Translations under genes and position numbers: made by a program
Notes under the pieces: model-generated
Database searches by the model: none
Seen by the model: the letters and a program-made list of their open reading frames with translations, nothing else
Told to the model about the DNA's origin: nothing
Shown: positions 25,391-35,434 of the stretch, one piece after another
How positions within the stretch are numbered: position 1 is the first letter of the stretch
How the letters are laid out: each line of letters begins with the position of its first letter
Assembly: GCA_009692555.1 (NCBI GenBank)
Contig: SHYY01000025.1
Span: 1 to 42,369, forward strand
DNA length: 42,369 nucleotides
Direction: 5' to 3'
DNA from: Myxococcales bacterium
GTDB taxonomy: Bacteria; Myxococcota_A; Polyangia; Palsa-1104; SHYY01

Positions 25391-25978
25391 TCAGTGGCGC
25401 GAAGCGATCCGCCTGGCATCGGCCTGCCGCTCCAGGGCGCGGCGCAGCATCACCAGGTACTGGCCCGGGTTCACCTCGGCGTAGCCGAGCTCACCGTCGA
25501 AGGCGATCTTGGCCATCGAGCCGGCGATGGTGCTCGCCTGGCGGTTGAGGAGCGTCTGCCCATCCGGCGAGAGCATCGCGGTCCGCACGAAGAAGCCGCG
25601 GCTGAAGGCATCGTCGACCTTGCCGACTTCATTGGTGCGCGCGTTGACCAGCGTCTCGCGCACCGACGGGAGCGCCGGCAGCGGCGTGGTGCGGACATTG
25701 ATCCACACCGGCACGAACTTCTGGTTGACCAGCTCGATCACCCTCGGGTCGCTGAGCGCTGCCGACCGCAGCACGTCGCCGCCGTATCAGCAGAAGCCGT
25801 CGACCTCGCCCGCCACGAGACAGGCCAGGATCGGGCGATCGGTGCGCGCCGCCTCCCGCATTGCAGCATCGAAATCGGCGGCCCAGTGGATGCCCCTGTG
25901 GGTGTGCTTGACGGGAGGCAGATGGCTGAGGCAGCCGGAGAGCAGGAGCGAGGCGGCGCAGAGGATGAGAGAGCGCAT
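25391..25978 (-). CDS. Selenoprotein: thioredoxin-like lipoprotein with Cys-Sec pair (195 aa, Sec at 64)
   Basis: The product starts MRSLILCAASLLLSGCLS, a lipoprotein signal with lipobox LSGC. Residues 28-62 (GIHWAADFDAAMREAARTDRPILACLV) look like the start of a thioredoxin-fold domain. An in-frame UGA at 25789-25787 is codon 64, preceded by Cys63 (GFC-U-YGG). The same frame continues as YGGDVLRSAALSDPRVIELVNQKFVPVWINVRT, the normal second half, then IAGSMAKIAFDGELGY and a C-terminal helix. A SECIS-like hairpin follows the UGA. Reading it as Sec gives a vicinal Cys-Sec redox pair. Conventional calling would give a 63-residue lipoprotein and a separate orphan ORF. Confidence 0.78.
25756..25786 (-). 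promoter_or_regulatory. Bacterial SECIS element (for Sec64)
   Basis: Twelve nt after the UGA, GTGCTGC (25774-25768) pairs with GCAGCGC (25762-25756) as a 7-bp stem with one G-U wobble, closing the loop GGTCG (25767-25763). The loop begins 19 nt after the UGA and shares GGTC with the SECIS at 18667-18670. Confidence 0.7.
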
Positions 25979-26087
25979 GGGCGCGGCCCTAGCAGGCGGC
26001 GTGCCACGTCGATCGGCCGCCACAGGCGCGGTGGGAGCCGAGATCCGGCGGTTGGTGAACGCCGGTTCACCCGTCCGGTGTGACCGC

Positions 26088-26930
26088 CTACCGACAGGCG
26101 GGGGTGTCGAAGGCCGGGTCGACGAGATCGTTCGCCACCACGCCGGCTCCTCCGAATTTTTCGGGCCCCCACGGGTCGAAGTGAAAGAGGGCAGCGCTTT
26201 TCCAACCGTTGGTGTCGGTGATGAAGCCTTCGCTGGTGAGGTCGTGGACCAGTGGATGGCCGGGCTCGCCAGCGTTGACCAGCGGGGGCGCGCGGGGCGC
26301 CGGGTTGTCCTCGCAGGTATCGAAGCACGTGCCGGCGAGGGTGCAGGTCGCGGCGCGGTTGACGTAGGTGCCGTGCTTGCCGCGGCTCGGCCACACCGCG
26401 GGCCACGGAACGCCGCCCTTCGTCAGCGTCGCGCAGGGCGTCTGGCCGGGGCAGCGACCGCAGGCCGATACGCGCTCGCACGCCGTTCCCTGGTGGGAGA
26501 TCGCCTTCATCGCCACGATCCCGCTGGGCGGCGCGCGCGCGGGATCGACGGTGAGCGCGAACACCTCATCGTCGCCCGGGTGGCCGCCGAGGCCGCAGTC
26601 GCGGTCGTAGAGCTGGTCGTAAAGGATGTGAAGGAGCGACGGGTCAGCGGGGTGCGGGCGCACGCGCACGAGGAGCCCCATCGTGTCGCAGCCGTCCCGC
26701 GGCGAGAGCGAGAGGTAGGGGAGGTAGGCCGCGGCGTGGGCTAGCTCGCCGGCGTCGTCGAGGCCGTCGCCGTCCCGGTCGACGATCCGGGGAGCGAGAT
26801 CGGGCGTGGCGAGGTCGATCGCGGCGCCGTCGGGCGAGGCCCGGGAGCCGTCGGAGCTGGCCGGGATCCCGTCGGAGCCGCAGGAGGAGACGAGCGCGAG
26901 CAGGGCGGTGACGGCGGGGCCGGGGCGCAC
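26088..26930 (-). CDS. Lipoprotein with calcium-type DxDxDG motif (280 aa)
   Basis: GTG 26930 begins a short signal peptide, RPGPAVTALLALVSSCGS, with the lipobox Cys in VSSC. A Ser/Asp/Pro-rich linker (DLATPDLAP) follows, then DRDGDGLDDAGE, a thrombospondin-type-3/EF-like calcium loop. The main domain carries YLSLSPRDGCDT, HILYDQLYDRDCGLGGHPGDDEVFALTV and SRGKHGTYVNRAATC, with several Cys (CERVSACGRCPGQTPC, CTLAGTCFDTC) likely in disulfides. The HGTY segment and the repeated Asp/His residues suggest a metal-binding or hydrolase fold, but I do not recognise the family. No ribosome site; TATCCT (26942-26937) lies 6 nt before the GTG. An in-frame extension upstream runs into remnant DNA and is not favoured. 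Confidence 0.65.
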   Translation of the reverse strand: MRPGPAVTALLALVSSCGSDGIPASSDGSRASPDGAAIDLATPDLAPRIVDRDGDGLDDAGELAHAAAYLPYLSLSPRDGCDTMGLLVRVRPHPADPSLLHILYDQLYDRDCGLGGHPGDDEVFALTVDPARAPPSGIVAMKAISHQGTACERVSACGRCPGQTPCATLTKGGVPWPAVWPSRGKHGTYVNRAATCTLAGTCFDTCEDNPAPRAPPLVNAGEPGHPLVHDLTSEGFITDTNGWKSAALFHFDPWGPEKFGGAGVVANDLVDPAFDTPACR

Positions 26931-27267
26931 CGGGGCAGGATAGCCGAGCCGCACCGGCTCGGGAACGGGAACTCCAGCAAGAATGGAAACGGTCGCGGAC
27001 CGGCGGATCGGCCGCGCGCTCCTGGGCCCCCCCTGCCCGCCCGAGGGCCGGGCTCCCACGCCTCGGGAACGAACAGCTGCTCCTCGGCTGAGCGGGCGCG
27101 AGGGCCGATCTCCACATCGCCGGTGCGCCGCGAAGGCTGCGGCATCCGGCGCTACGTCCACCTCTCTCGCGGAGATCGTCCTCGTCGAGGGCGACGAAGT
27201 CCTCCCAGGTGTAGCGGCCGAACGTTTGCTGCGGCGCCTGGGGCACCATGATCCGCAATGGCAGCGC
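26931..27267. other. Remnant-filled intergenic stretch (about 340 bp)
   Basis: Between the lipoprotein gene and lgt there is no intact gene. It holds the Uma2 fragment (27166-27249), decayed coding-like sequence in shifting frames below it, and near 26961-26992 a degenerate hexamer tract (GGGAAC, GGGAAC, then GGAAAC) resembling the CCGTTC array at 36036. It reads as a scar of former accessory genes. Confidence 0.5.
27166..27249 (-). pseudogene. Uma2-family nuclease, N-terminal fragment
   Basis: MVPQAPQQTFGRYTWEDFVALDEDDLRE is the typical start of Uma2 (DUF820) PD-(D/E)XK-like proteins, which normally continue with a conserved Leu-Ile-(Asp/Asn)-Gly-Glu block. Here the similarity stops after 28 residues and the following frame is unrelated, so about 85 percent of the gene is missing. 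It starts 19 nt beyond the stop of the downstream-facing lgt gene on the same strand. Confidence 0.5.
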
Positions 27268-28182
27268 CTACGCTCGCGTTCCGGCAAGTCGGCGCCAGGC
27301 GAGCAGCGCGATCGCGAAAGCGAGCAGGCTGCCTGCCTGCGACGTGGAAAGAAAGCTCGCGCTGCCCGGGTCGAGGCCGAGGATGCCGTCGAGGGCGGGC
27401 GTGGCGAGCTCGATCACGTAGCGCCTTGCCTGGTCGCCACGGAAGATCTCGATCGCGGCGCGCAGGAGGGCGTAGAGGCCCATCCAGAGGACGAAGAGGT
27501 GGCCGGCCGGGCGCTTGCGCCGCTGCACGACGACGAGCAGGACGAAGATCGCCAGCTCGCCGGCCGCCTCGTAGAGCTGGGTCGGGTGCAGGCCCGGGGT
27601 GCAGCCTGCCGACGCCGGCAGGAGCCCGCGCGCGACCATCTCCTGGAACGCCAGGGCCTCGGGGGGAAAATGCACCGCGAGCGGGGATCCGGTCGGCCGG
27701 CCGAAGCAGCAGCCGGCGAGGAAGCAGCCGATCCGGCCGATGGCGTGGCCGATCGCCAGCGATGGGGTGACGAGGTCCGCCGAGGCGAAGAACGACATCC
27801 CGTGGCGGCGGGTGTAAAAGAGGCCGGCCAGCAGTGCCCCGGCCAGGCCGCCGTAGAAGACCAGCCCGCCCTCCCAGACGTGGAGCGGGCGCGAGCAGTC
27901 GAGGATCAGGCGCCAGGGGGTGCGCGATGCGTCGCCCTCCGCGCAGACGCGCCGGAACTCGGCGACGTTGGTGACGACGTAGAGCAGGCGCGCGCCGGCG
28001 AGCGCAGCGACGAGGAGGTAGAAGAAGAGGTCGCGGATCCGGTCCGGATCGTGGCCGGTGCGCCGCGCCTCGCGCGTGCAGAGGAGGAGGCCGGAGACGA
28101 AGCCGACCGCGATCAGGACGCCGTAGGCACGCAGCGCGAGATCGTTCTCGCCGATCCGGAGCTGGAGGAGAACCGGGTGCAT
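27268..28182 (-). CDS. lgt: Prolipoprotein diacylglyceryl transferase, copy 1 (304 aa)
   Basis: This inner-membrane enzyme transfers diacylglycerol from phosphatidylglycerol to the lipobox Cys. Seven hydrophobic segments, WEGGLVFYGGLAGA (the HGGL-type region), AIGHAIGRIGCFLAGCCFGRPT (signature with the essential Arg), PGLHPTQLYEA and LRAAIEIFRGD (C-terminal Arg) are present. The usual Asn of the signature (GRxGNFxN) is replaced by Cys/Ala here. It lies 45 nt downstream of the second lgt and is probably in one operon with it and lspA. Confidence 0.9.
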   Translation of the reverse strand: MHPVLLQLRIGENDLALRAYGVLIAVGFVSGLLLCTREARRTGHDPDRIRDLFFYLLVAALAGARLLYVVTNVAEFRRVCAEGDASRTPWRLILDCSRPLHVWEGGLVFYGGLAGALLAGLFYTRRHGMSFFASADLVTPSLAIGHAIGRIGCFLAGCCFGRPTGSPLAVHFPPEALAFQEMVARGLLPASAGCTPGLHPTQLYEAAGELAIFVLLVVVQRRKRPAGHLFVLWMGLYALLRAAIEIFRGDQARRYVIELATPALDGILGLDPGSASFLSTSQAGSLLAFAIALLAWRRLAGTRA

Positions 28183-28227
28183 GCCGTCACGTGGAACAAC
28201 TCGCCTCCGGGGGAGCGCATTCCTCCC

Positions 28228-29199
28228 CTATGCGGGGACGGCGGCCGGGCGGCGGACGCGCCAGAAAATGTAGATCGCCAGGGCCGCGAGCGGAATCGAG
28301 AGGATCTGGGACGTCGAGAGCCAGCCGCCGAGGAAGACGCCGCGGTCGTCGTCGCGGAACACCTCGATCGCCGAGCGGGCGATGGCGTAGAGCAGCATGA
28401 AGCCGGCGAGGATGTCCCAGTCGTGGCGCTTGCGCGGGCGCCACACGAAGTAGAGGAACGCCGCGATCGCGAGGCAGGCGACCGCCTCGTAGAGCTGCGT
28501 CGGGTGCACCGCCAGCGACGAGGAAGCGCCCTGGGAGATGCGCTTCGCCTCGACCTGCGCGTGCCACGCCGAGCCCCACTTCGGGAAGCGCACGCCGATC
28601 CACGAGTCGGTCTCCTTGCCATAGCAGCAGCCGTTCAGGAAGCAGCCCATCCGCCCGAAGAAGAGGCCAAAGGCGATCGTCGGCGCCAGGAGATCGCTCA
28701 CCCGCCCGAGCGGCATCTTGTGCTTGCGCAGGAAGTACATCGAGAAGGCGACGGCGCAGATGAAGCCACCGTAGTAGGCGAGGCCGCCGCGCCACACCTC
28801 GAACGCGGCGAAGCAGTCCTCTGGCGGGTAGCAGACGTGGCGCACGGTGTCGCACAGGAAGTCGGGGCCGCAGGGATCGGTGAGCTGGCCGGCGACGAGG
28901 TTGCAGAATTTCACCGGGGGGTCGTAGGCGGGGACGAGCTTCGGATTGACGCAGAGGTTGACGTACTCCATGAAGTGGCCATCGGCGATCACGTGCAGGA
29001 CGCGCGCGCCGATGATCCCCCAGACGATCATCCACAGGTCGGCGTCGAGGATCCGCTCGGGGTCGAGCTGGATGCGCTTCGACTCGCGGTAGGTGATCCA
29101 CATCGCGAGGCCGAAGCCGACCGCGAGCAGGGTGAAGTAGGCGGGGATCTCGACGCGGCCGAGGAGCGGGGCGGTGAACCAGTAGAGGACCGGCTTCAC
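28228..29199 (-). CDS. lgt: Prolipoprotein diacylglyceryl transferase, copy 2 (323 aa)
   Basis: This has the same family features: ARVLHVIADG, VWRGGLAYYGGFICA, FGRMGCFLNGCCYGKE, LAVHPTQLYEA and ARSAIEVFRDD. Residues about 80-130 contain an extra periplasmic loop with six Cys (CVNPKLVPAYDPPVKFCN ... CGPDFLCDTVRHVCYPPEDC) that copy 1 lacks except for a shorter loop. ATG 29199 starts 7 nt after the lspA stop, so lspA-lgt-lgt forms a lipoprotein-maturation cluster. Two different adjacent lgt genes suggest specialisation for different lipoprotein sets; no experimental basis is known to me. Confidence 0.92.
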   Translation of the reverse strand: MKPVLYWFTAPLLGRVEIPAYFTLLAVGFGLAMWITYRESKRIQLDPERILDADLWMIVWGIIGARVLHVIADGHFMEYVNLCVNPKLVPAYDPPVKFCNLVAGQLTDPCGPDFLCDTVRHVCYPPEDCFAAFEVWRGGLAYYGGFICAVAFSMYFLRKHKMPLGRVSDLLAPTIAFGLFFGRMGCFLNGCCYGKETDSWIGVRFPKWGSAWHAQVEAKRISQGASSSLAVHPTQLYEAVACLAIAAFLYFVWRPRKRHDWDILAGFMLLYAIARSAIEVFRDDDRGVFLGGWLSTSQILSIPLAALAIYIFWRVRRPAAVPA

Positions 29200-29206
29200 G
29201 TGGAAG

Positions 29207-29773
29207 TCACTTGCGCTTTTTGGAGGGCTTCTCGATGTCCGTCTTCTTCGGGGGCTCCTTGTCGCCCTTCATGTCGAACAGGAGCGCGATCACGCCGACC
29301 ACCAGCGCCGCGTCGGCGACGTTGAACACCGGCCACTCGTGCTGGTGGATCTTCCAGAGCACGAAGTCGGTGACCACGCCGCTGGCGACCCGGTCGATGA
29401 TGTTGCCGAGGGCGCCGCCGGCGAGGAGCCCCAGCTCGGCGGCGAGACGAAGCTGGTTCGGCTTGACCTTGCGGAGGAGCGAGACGACCACGCCCATCGC
29501 GATCAGGCCGATGCCGAGGAGCAGCCAGCGCGCGCCCGCGACGTTGCGGAAGAGGCCGAAGGCGCTCCCGGGGTTCTCGGAGTAGCGGAAGTCGAAGAAG
29601 CCTTCGATGACGGTGATCGGCGGGTGGCCCTTCAGCGACGAGCGTGCCCAGATCTTGGTGACCTGATCGGCCGCCAAGGAGATCGTGAAGAGGGCGGCGA
29701 AGACGAGGTATTTCTTGCGCTCCACCGTCGCGGGAGGCGCCTGCGGAGCGGTGTCTGCCTCGGCGTTTTCCAT
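29207..29773 (-). CDS. lspA: Lipoprotein signal peptidase II (188 aa)
   Basis: This aspartic protease of the inner membrane removes lipoprotein signal peptides after Lgt acts. Four transmembrane helices are visible, with SLAADQVTKIWA, YSENPGSAFGLF, GGALGNIIDRVASGVVTDFV (first catalytic Asp) and FNVADAALVVG (second). The N-terminal 20 residues are polar and the C-terminus is a Lys-rich cytoplasmic tail (KEPPKKTDIEKPSKKRK). ATG 29773 has no ribosome site; TAGGAT lies 10 nt upstream. It is divergent from pdxA with only 42 nt between the starts. Confidence 0.95.
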   Translation of the reverse strand: MENAEADTAPQAPPATVERKKYLVFAALFTISLAADQVTKIWARSSLKGHPPITVIEGFFDFRYSENPGSAFGLFRNVAGARWLLLGIGLIAMGVVVSLLRKVKPNQLRLAAELGLLAGGALGNIIDRVASGVVTDFVLWKIHQHEWPVFNVADAALVVGVIALLFDMKGDKEPPKKTDIEKPSKKRK

Positions 29774-29815
29774 GAGCGCGCGGATCCTAGCAAACGTGTG
29801 GTAGCGTGTCCACGC

Positions 29816-30799
29816 GTGCGGATCGGGATCACCCTCGGCGACCCTGCCGGCGTCGGGCCGGAGCTGATCGTCCGTGCGCTGGCGGCCGGCGGTGGCGGGG
29901 ATGCGATCGTGTTCGGCGACGCAGGCGTGCTCGAGCGGGCGGCGGAGGCGGCGGGAGTGCCCTCGCCCGAGGCGTGCGGGGCGCGGGTGGAGGCGGTGAC
30001 TCGGCTCGCGGAGGTGCAACCTGGGAGGCCGACTCCCGAGGGTGGCGCGGCGCAGGTGGCGTACCTCGAGGCGGCGATGGTGGCGGCGCGGCGGGGCGAG
30101 ATCGCGGCGCTGGTGACCGCGCCGATCCACAAGGCGGCGGTGATCGCGGCGGGCTTCGCCTTCCCCGGGCACACGGAATTTCTGGCGGCGCGCCTCGGGG
30201 TCCGGCGCGTGGCGATGATGCTCGCCGGGCCCCATCTGCGCGTGGTGCCCGCCACCACCCACATCGCGCTCGCCGACGTGCCGCGTGCGCTCACCGTCGA
30301 CGGGATCGCCCACGTCTGCGCGCTGACGCTGTCGGCGCTGGCGGAGCAGTTCGGGATCGCCAGGCCCAGGGTGGCGGTGTGCGGCCTCAATCCGCACGCG
30401 GGCGAGTCGGGCCACTTCGGCGACGAGGAGGCGCGCGTGATCGCGCCGGCGATCGCTGCGGTGGCCGAGGGGCCGCTGGCGGAGCGGTTCGAGTTCGAAT
30501 TGTCCGGGCCGCATGTCCCCGACGCGATCTTCCGCACCGCCGCGGCGCCGCCGTTCGGCGCAGGTCGCCACGACGCGGTGGTGGCGATGTACCACGACCA
30601 GGGGCTGATCCCGCTCAAGCTGATTGACTTCGACGAGGCGGTAAACCTCACCCTCGGGTTGCCACTGGTGCGGACCTCGCCGGATCACGGGGTCGCCTAC
30701 GACATCGCGGGGACGGGGCGGGTGCGGGAGGGCAGCTTCCGCGCTGCGTTGCGGATGGCGCGCGACCTGGCGGGGCGCCGGACGACAGCAGCTTCGTAG
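29816..30799 (+). CDS. pdxA: 4-hydroxythreonine-4-phosphate dehydrogenase (327 aa)
   Basis: An NAD-dependent oxidative decarboxylase of pyridoxal phosphate synthesis (DXP-dependent route). Family blocks: ITLGDPAGVGPELI at the N-terminus, LVTAPIHKAAV, GHTEFLA, PHAGESGHFGDEE (metal His), VAMYHDQGLIPLK (metal His in YHDQG) and VRTSPDHGVAYDIAG. The GTG start at 29816 gives MRIGITLGD. There is no ribosome site and a TAGCGT box lies 8 nt upstream. No other pdx gene is nearby; the P450 gene follows after 35 nt. Confidence 0.94.
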   Translation: MRIGITLGDPAGVGPELIVRALAAGGGGDAIVFGDAGVLERAAEAAGVPSPEACGARVEAVTRLAEVQPGRPTPEGGAAQVAYLEAAMVAARRGEIAALVTAPIHKAAVIAAGFAFPGHTEFLAARLGVRRVAMMLAGPHLRVVPATTHIALADVPRALTVDGIAHVCALTLSALAEQFGIARPRVAVCGLNPHAGESGHFGDEEARVIAPAIAAVAEGPLAERFEFELSGPHVPDAIFRTAAAPPFGAGRHDAVVAMYHDQGLIPLKLIDFDEAVNLTLGLPLVRTSPDHGVAYDIAGTGRVREGSFRAALRMARDLAGRRTTAAS

Positions 30800-30821
30800 C
30801 ACCGCCAAGGACGGCTTCTGC

Positions 30822-30827
30822 TACACT
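30822..30827 (+). promoter_or_regulatory. Candidate -10 box of a leaderless promoter (TACACT)
   Basis: TACACT, then GCCGCCG (7 nt), then the ATG of the P450 gene at 30835. No Shine-Dalgarno sequence is present. The layout matches those before 7866 and 23675. Confidence 0.4.
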
Positions 30828-30834
30828 GCCGCCG

Positions 30835-32223
30835 ATGAAAACGAGCGAGCTCACCAGCGCACGCCCGGCGATGGTCAAGGCGAAGGTGGCGCCGGGGCCG
30901 CGGGGGACGTTCCTGTTCGGGAGCCTGTCGGAGATGCGCAGCGACGCGCTCGGGCTGCTCTCCAACGCCGCGCGCGACTACGGCAACATCGTCCGGCTGC
31001 GGATGGTGGTGCAGATGAATTTCCTGAATCATCCCGACTACATCCAGCACGTCCTCCAGTCGCACCACACCAATTTCAAGAAGGACATGATGTACGAGCG
31101 GATGAAGCCGCTCGTCGGGGAGGGGCTGCTCACCAGCGACGGGGACTTCTGGCGGCGGCAGAGGCGGCTCTCGCAGCCGGCGTTCCACAAGCAGCGCCTG
31201 GCGGGCTTCGCTTCGACGATGGCGGACAACACCGCCACGATGCTCGATGGCTGGCACGAGGCGGCGAAGAGCGGGCAGCCGATCGATGTCGCCGCGGAGA
31301 TGATGAAGCTCGCCCTCGGGATCGTCGGGAAGACCCTCTTCTCGGTCGATCTGCTCGGCGAGGCGGAGGAGGTGGGCAAGGCCCTCACCGTCGCGCTGGA
31401 GGTCACCAACGAGCGCTTCCAGCAGCTCTTCCTGTGCGAGCACATGCCGACGCGGCAGAACCGCCGCTTCAACAAGGCGCTGAAGACCCTCGACCGGGTG
31501 GTCAACGGGGTGATCGCCACGCGGCGCGGCTCGGGCGAGGACACCGGCGATCTCCTCTCGATGCTGATGGCGGCGCGCGACGAGGCGACCGGCGAGGGGA
31601 TGAGCGACGCCCAGCTGCGCGACGAGGTGATGACCCTCTTCCTCGCGGGCCACGAGACCACCGCCAACCTCATGGCCTGGGCGTGGTACCTGCTGTCGAA
31701 GAACCCCACCGTCGAGCGGCGGCTGCACGAAGAGGTCGCGACCGTGCTATCGGGGCGCGTGCCGACGCTCGCCGACCTGCCGAACTTGAAGTACACGATG
31801 ATGGTGATCGAGGAGACGATGCGCCTCTACCCGCCGGCGTGGCTGTTCTCGCGCGAGGCGATCGAGGAGGACGAGATCGGCGGCTACCGGATCCCGAAGG
31901 GCGGAATCGTGATGCTCTCGCCGTTCGTCACGCACCGCCATCCCGACTTCTGGGAGAACCCGGAGGGCTTCGATCCCGAGCGCTTCACCGCCCCGAAGGT
32001 GAAGGAGCGACCGCGCTATGCCTACTTCCCGTTCGCGGGCGGGCCGCGCCAGTGCATCGGCAACAACTTCGCGCTGATGGAGGCGCAGATCATCCTCGCG
32101 ATGGTGGTGCAGCGCTATCGTCTGCACCTCGTTCCGGCGCAGAAGATCGAGCCCGTGCCGTCGGTGACGTTGCGCCCCAGCGTGGGCATCCAGGTCAAGC
32201 TCAAGCCGCAGGTCGCGGCCTAG
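30835..32223 (+). CDS. Cytochrome P450 (462 aa)
   Basis: A soluble haem-thiolate mono-oxygenase. The I-helix oxygen-binding motif AGHETT is at about 271-276, EETMR (ExxR) near 325, a PERF block near 385-390, and the haem ligand Cys407 in FPFAGGPRQCIGNNF. There is no N-terminal membrane anchor. The overall order resembles the CYP102-like/fatty-acid hydroxylase-like group, but the substrate is not inferable. No redox partner is encoded next to it; the ferredoxin-linked korAB genes are 4 kb away. Confidence 0.92.
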   Translation: MKTSELTSARPAMVKAKVAPGPRGTFLFGSLSEMRSDALGLLSNAARDYGNIVRLRMVVQMNFLNHPDYIQHVLQSHHTNFKKDMMYERMKPLVGEGLLTSDGDFWRRQRRLSQPAFHKQRLAGFASTMADNTATMLDGWHEAAKSGQPIDVAAEMMKLALGIVGKTLFSVDLLGEAEEVGKALTVALEVTNERFQQLFLCEHMPTRQNRRFNKALKTLDRVVNGVIATRRGSGEDTGDLLSMLMAARDEATGEGMSDAQLRDEVMTLFLAGHETTANLMAWAWYLLSKNPTVERRLHEEVATVLSGRVPTLADLPNLKYTMMVIEETMRLYPPAWLFSREAIEEDEIGGYRIPKGGIVMLSPFVTHRHPDFWENPEGFDPERFTAPKVKERPRYAYFPFAGGPRQCIGNNFALMEAQIILAMVVQRYRLHLVPAQKIEPVPSVTLRPSVGIQVKLKPQVAA

Positions 32224-32257
32224 ACCTCCAGGGCGAATTTCAAAGAAGGAGCGCGCG

Positions 32258-32657
32258 ATGATCAGCAACTACGGACCCCGGTGTACCCGAACAACCACGG
32301 AGCCCCCATCCCCGAGGCGCAACGGAAGCACTCCGGGCTGGGGATCGCCTCGTTCGTGATCTCGCTGATCGCGGGGCCCGGGATGTTCATCGTGATCGCC
32401 GCCGGCGGGCTGATGGCCGCGTCGGCCCCGGGCGGAGAGCTCGACGAGAAGTCGGGCGCCGCGATCGGCATCGGCCTGGCGATCTTCGGGGGGATGTTCG
32501 TGGCGCTGATCGGCGCCGGCCTCGGGATCGCCGGGGCGGTGGCGAAGGATCGCAGGCGGGTCTTCGCCGTCCTCGGGCTGATCTTCAACGCCATGCTTCT
32601 CCTTAAGTACCGGGGCCTTGATGGCGGTCGGTCTGGCGATGAAATGATGCTGTCGTA

Positions 32658-32658
<1 letters not shown>
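32258..32658 (+). pseudogene. Small DUF4190-like membrane protein, two frameshifts
   Basis: AAGGAG precedes ATG 32258 (MISNYGP), but this frame is lost within about seven codons. The coding frame resumes at 32281 (MYPNNHGAPIPEAQRKHSGLGIASFVIS) with two or three transmembrane segments. Adding one C in the CCCC run near 32276-32279 would join MISNYGPPVYPNNHG. Near 32614 the frame shifts again: with one A fewer, the end becomes [16 protein letters not shown] and stops at 32645-32647 rather than running on to 32658. The uninterrupted open part alone (32281-32658, GTG start, 125 aa) is what an automatic caller would give. Both breaks could be sequencing or assembly errors. Confidence 0.6.
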
Positions 32659-34615
<1,957 letters not shown>

Positions 34616-34616
<1 letters not shown>

Positions 34617-35389
34617 TGCGCGTTGATCTCGATGGCGTGACGCTCGGCTACGAAGACTGGGGACGGGGGCCGCCGCTCTTGCTCCTTCATGCTTTCCCGC
34701 TCGACCGAAGGATGTGGGAGCCGCTGGCGCGCCAGATCGAGCGCACGGTCCGGGTGGTAGCGCTCGACTTCCGCGGCCTCGGCGAGTCGACCGGGATCGG
34801 GACGATCGAGGGGTACGCCGACGACGCCGCGCGGCTGCTCGATCACCTCGAGATCAAGCGAGCCACCGTCGGTGGACTCTCGATGGGCGGCTACGCGGCG
34901 CTGGCCTTCGCGCGCCGCCATCCCGATCGCATGGCCGGCCTGCTGCTGGCAGACACACGCTCCGCTGCGGACAGCACCGAGGGCCGCGCCGGCCGCGACC
35001 TGGCGATCGGCCGGGTAGTGCGGGAAGGCGCCGCCGGGTTCGTCGAGGAGTTCGTGCCCAGGCTGGTAGCCCCGGGAAAGCGCCACGCCCTCGACCTCGC
35101 CCTCGCCATCGCCGGACTGCAATCGACCGACGGTGTGGCCTCGGCCCTCGCCGCCCTGCGCGACCGCCCCGACGCGACGCCCGGGCTCGCGGCGATCCGC
35201 GTACCGACGATGGTGGTGGTCGGCGCGCTCGATGCGCTCACGCCACCGTCCGATTCGCGAAAGCTCCAGAACGCCATCGCAGGCGCCGACCTTTTCGAGA
35301 TCGCGGGCGCCGGGCACCTCTCGGCGATCGAGGAGCCGGATGCCTTCGCCGCCGCTGTCACGTCGCTGATGGAGCGCATCGGGCTCTGA
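34616..35389 (+). CDS. Alpha/beta hydrolase (257 aa)
   Basis: The canonical fold is present: oxyanion-hole region LLLLHAFPLD near 22-31, nucleophile elbow GLSMGG near 91-96, Asp in VVGALDALTPP near 207, and catalytic His in GAGHLSAIE near 231. The size is typical. The substrate is unknown; 3-oxoadipate enol-lactonase-like and similar esterases share this layout. ATG 34616 shares one base with the YgiQ-like gene's stop (TGATG), so the two are co-translated. Confidence 0.85.
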
Positions 35390-35434
35390 TCGCGCGCTCC
35401 CGCATGGCCCGCGGTGCTATCATTGGCGCGGGAA

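Noticed and set aside
25391..25774. Separate gene starting at GTG 25774
   Set aside because: Same frame as the lipoprotein start at 25978, interrupted only by UGA with a following hairpin. Treated as one selenoprotein.
26983..29325. Long plus-strand open frame across lgt-lgt and the remnant region
   Set aside because: It is antisense to two Lgt genes and lspA and has only low-complexity Arg/Glu/Ala sequence.
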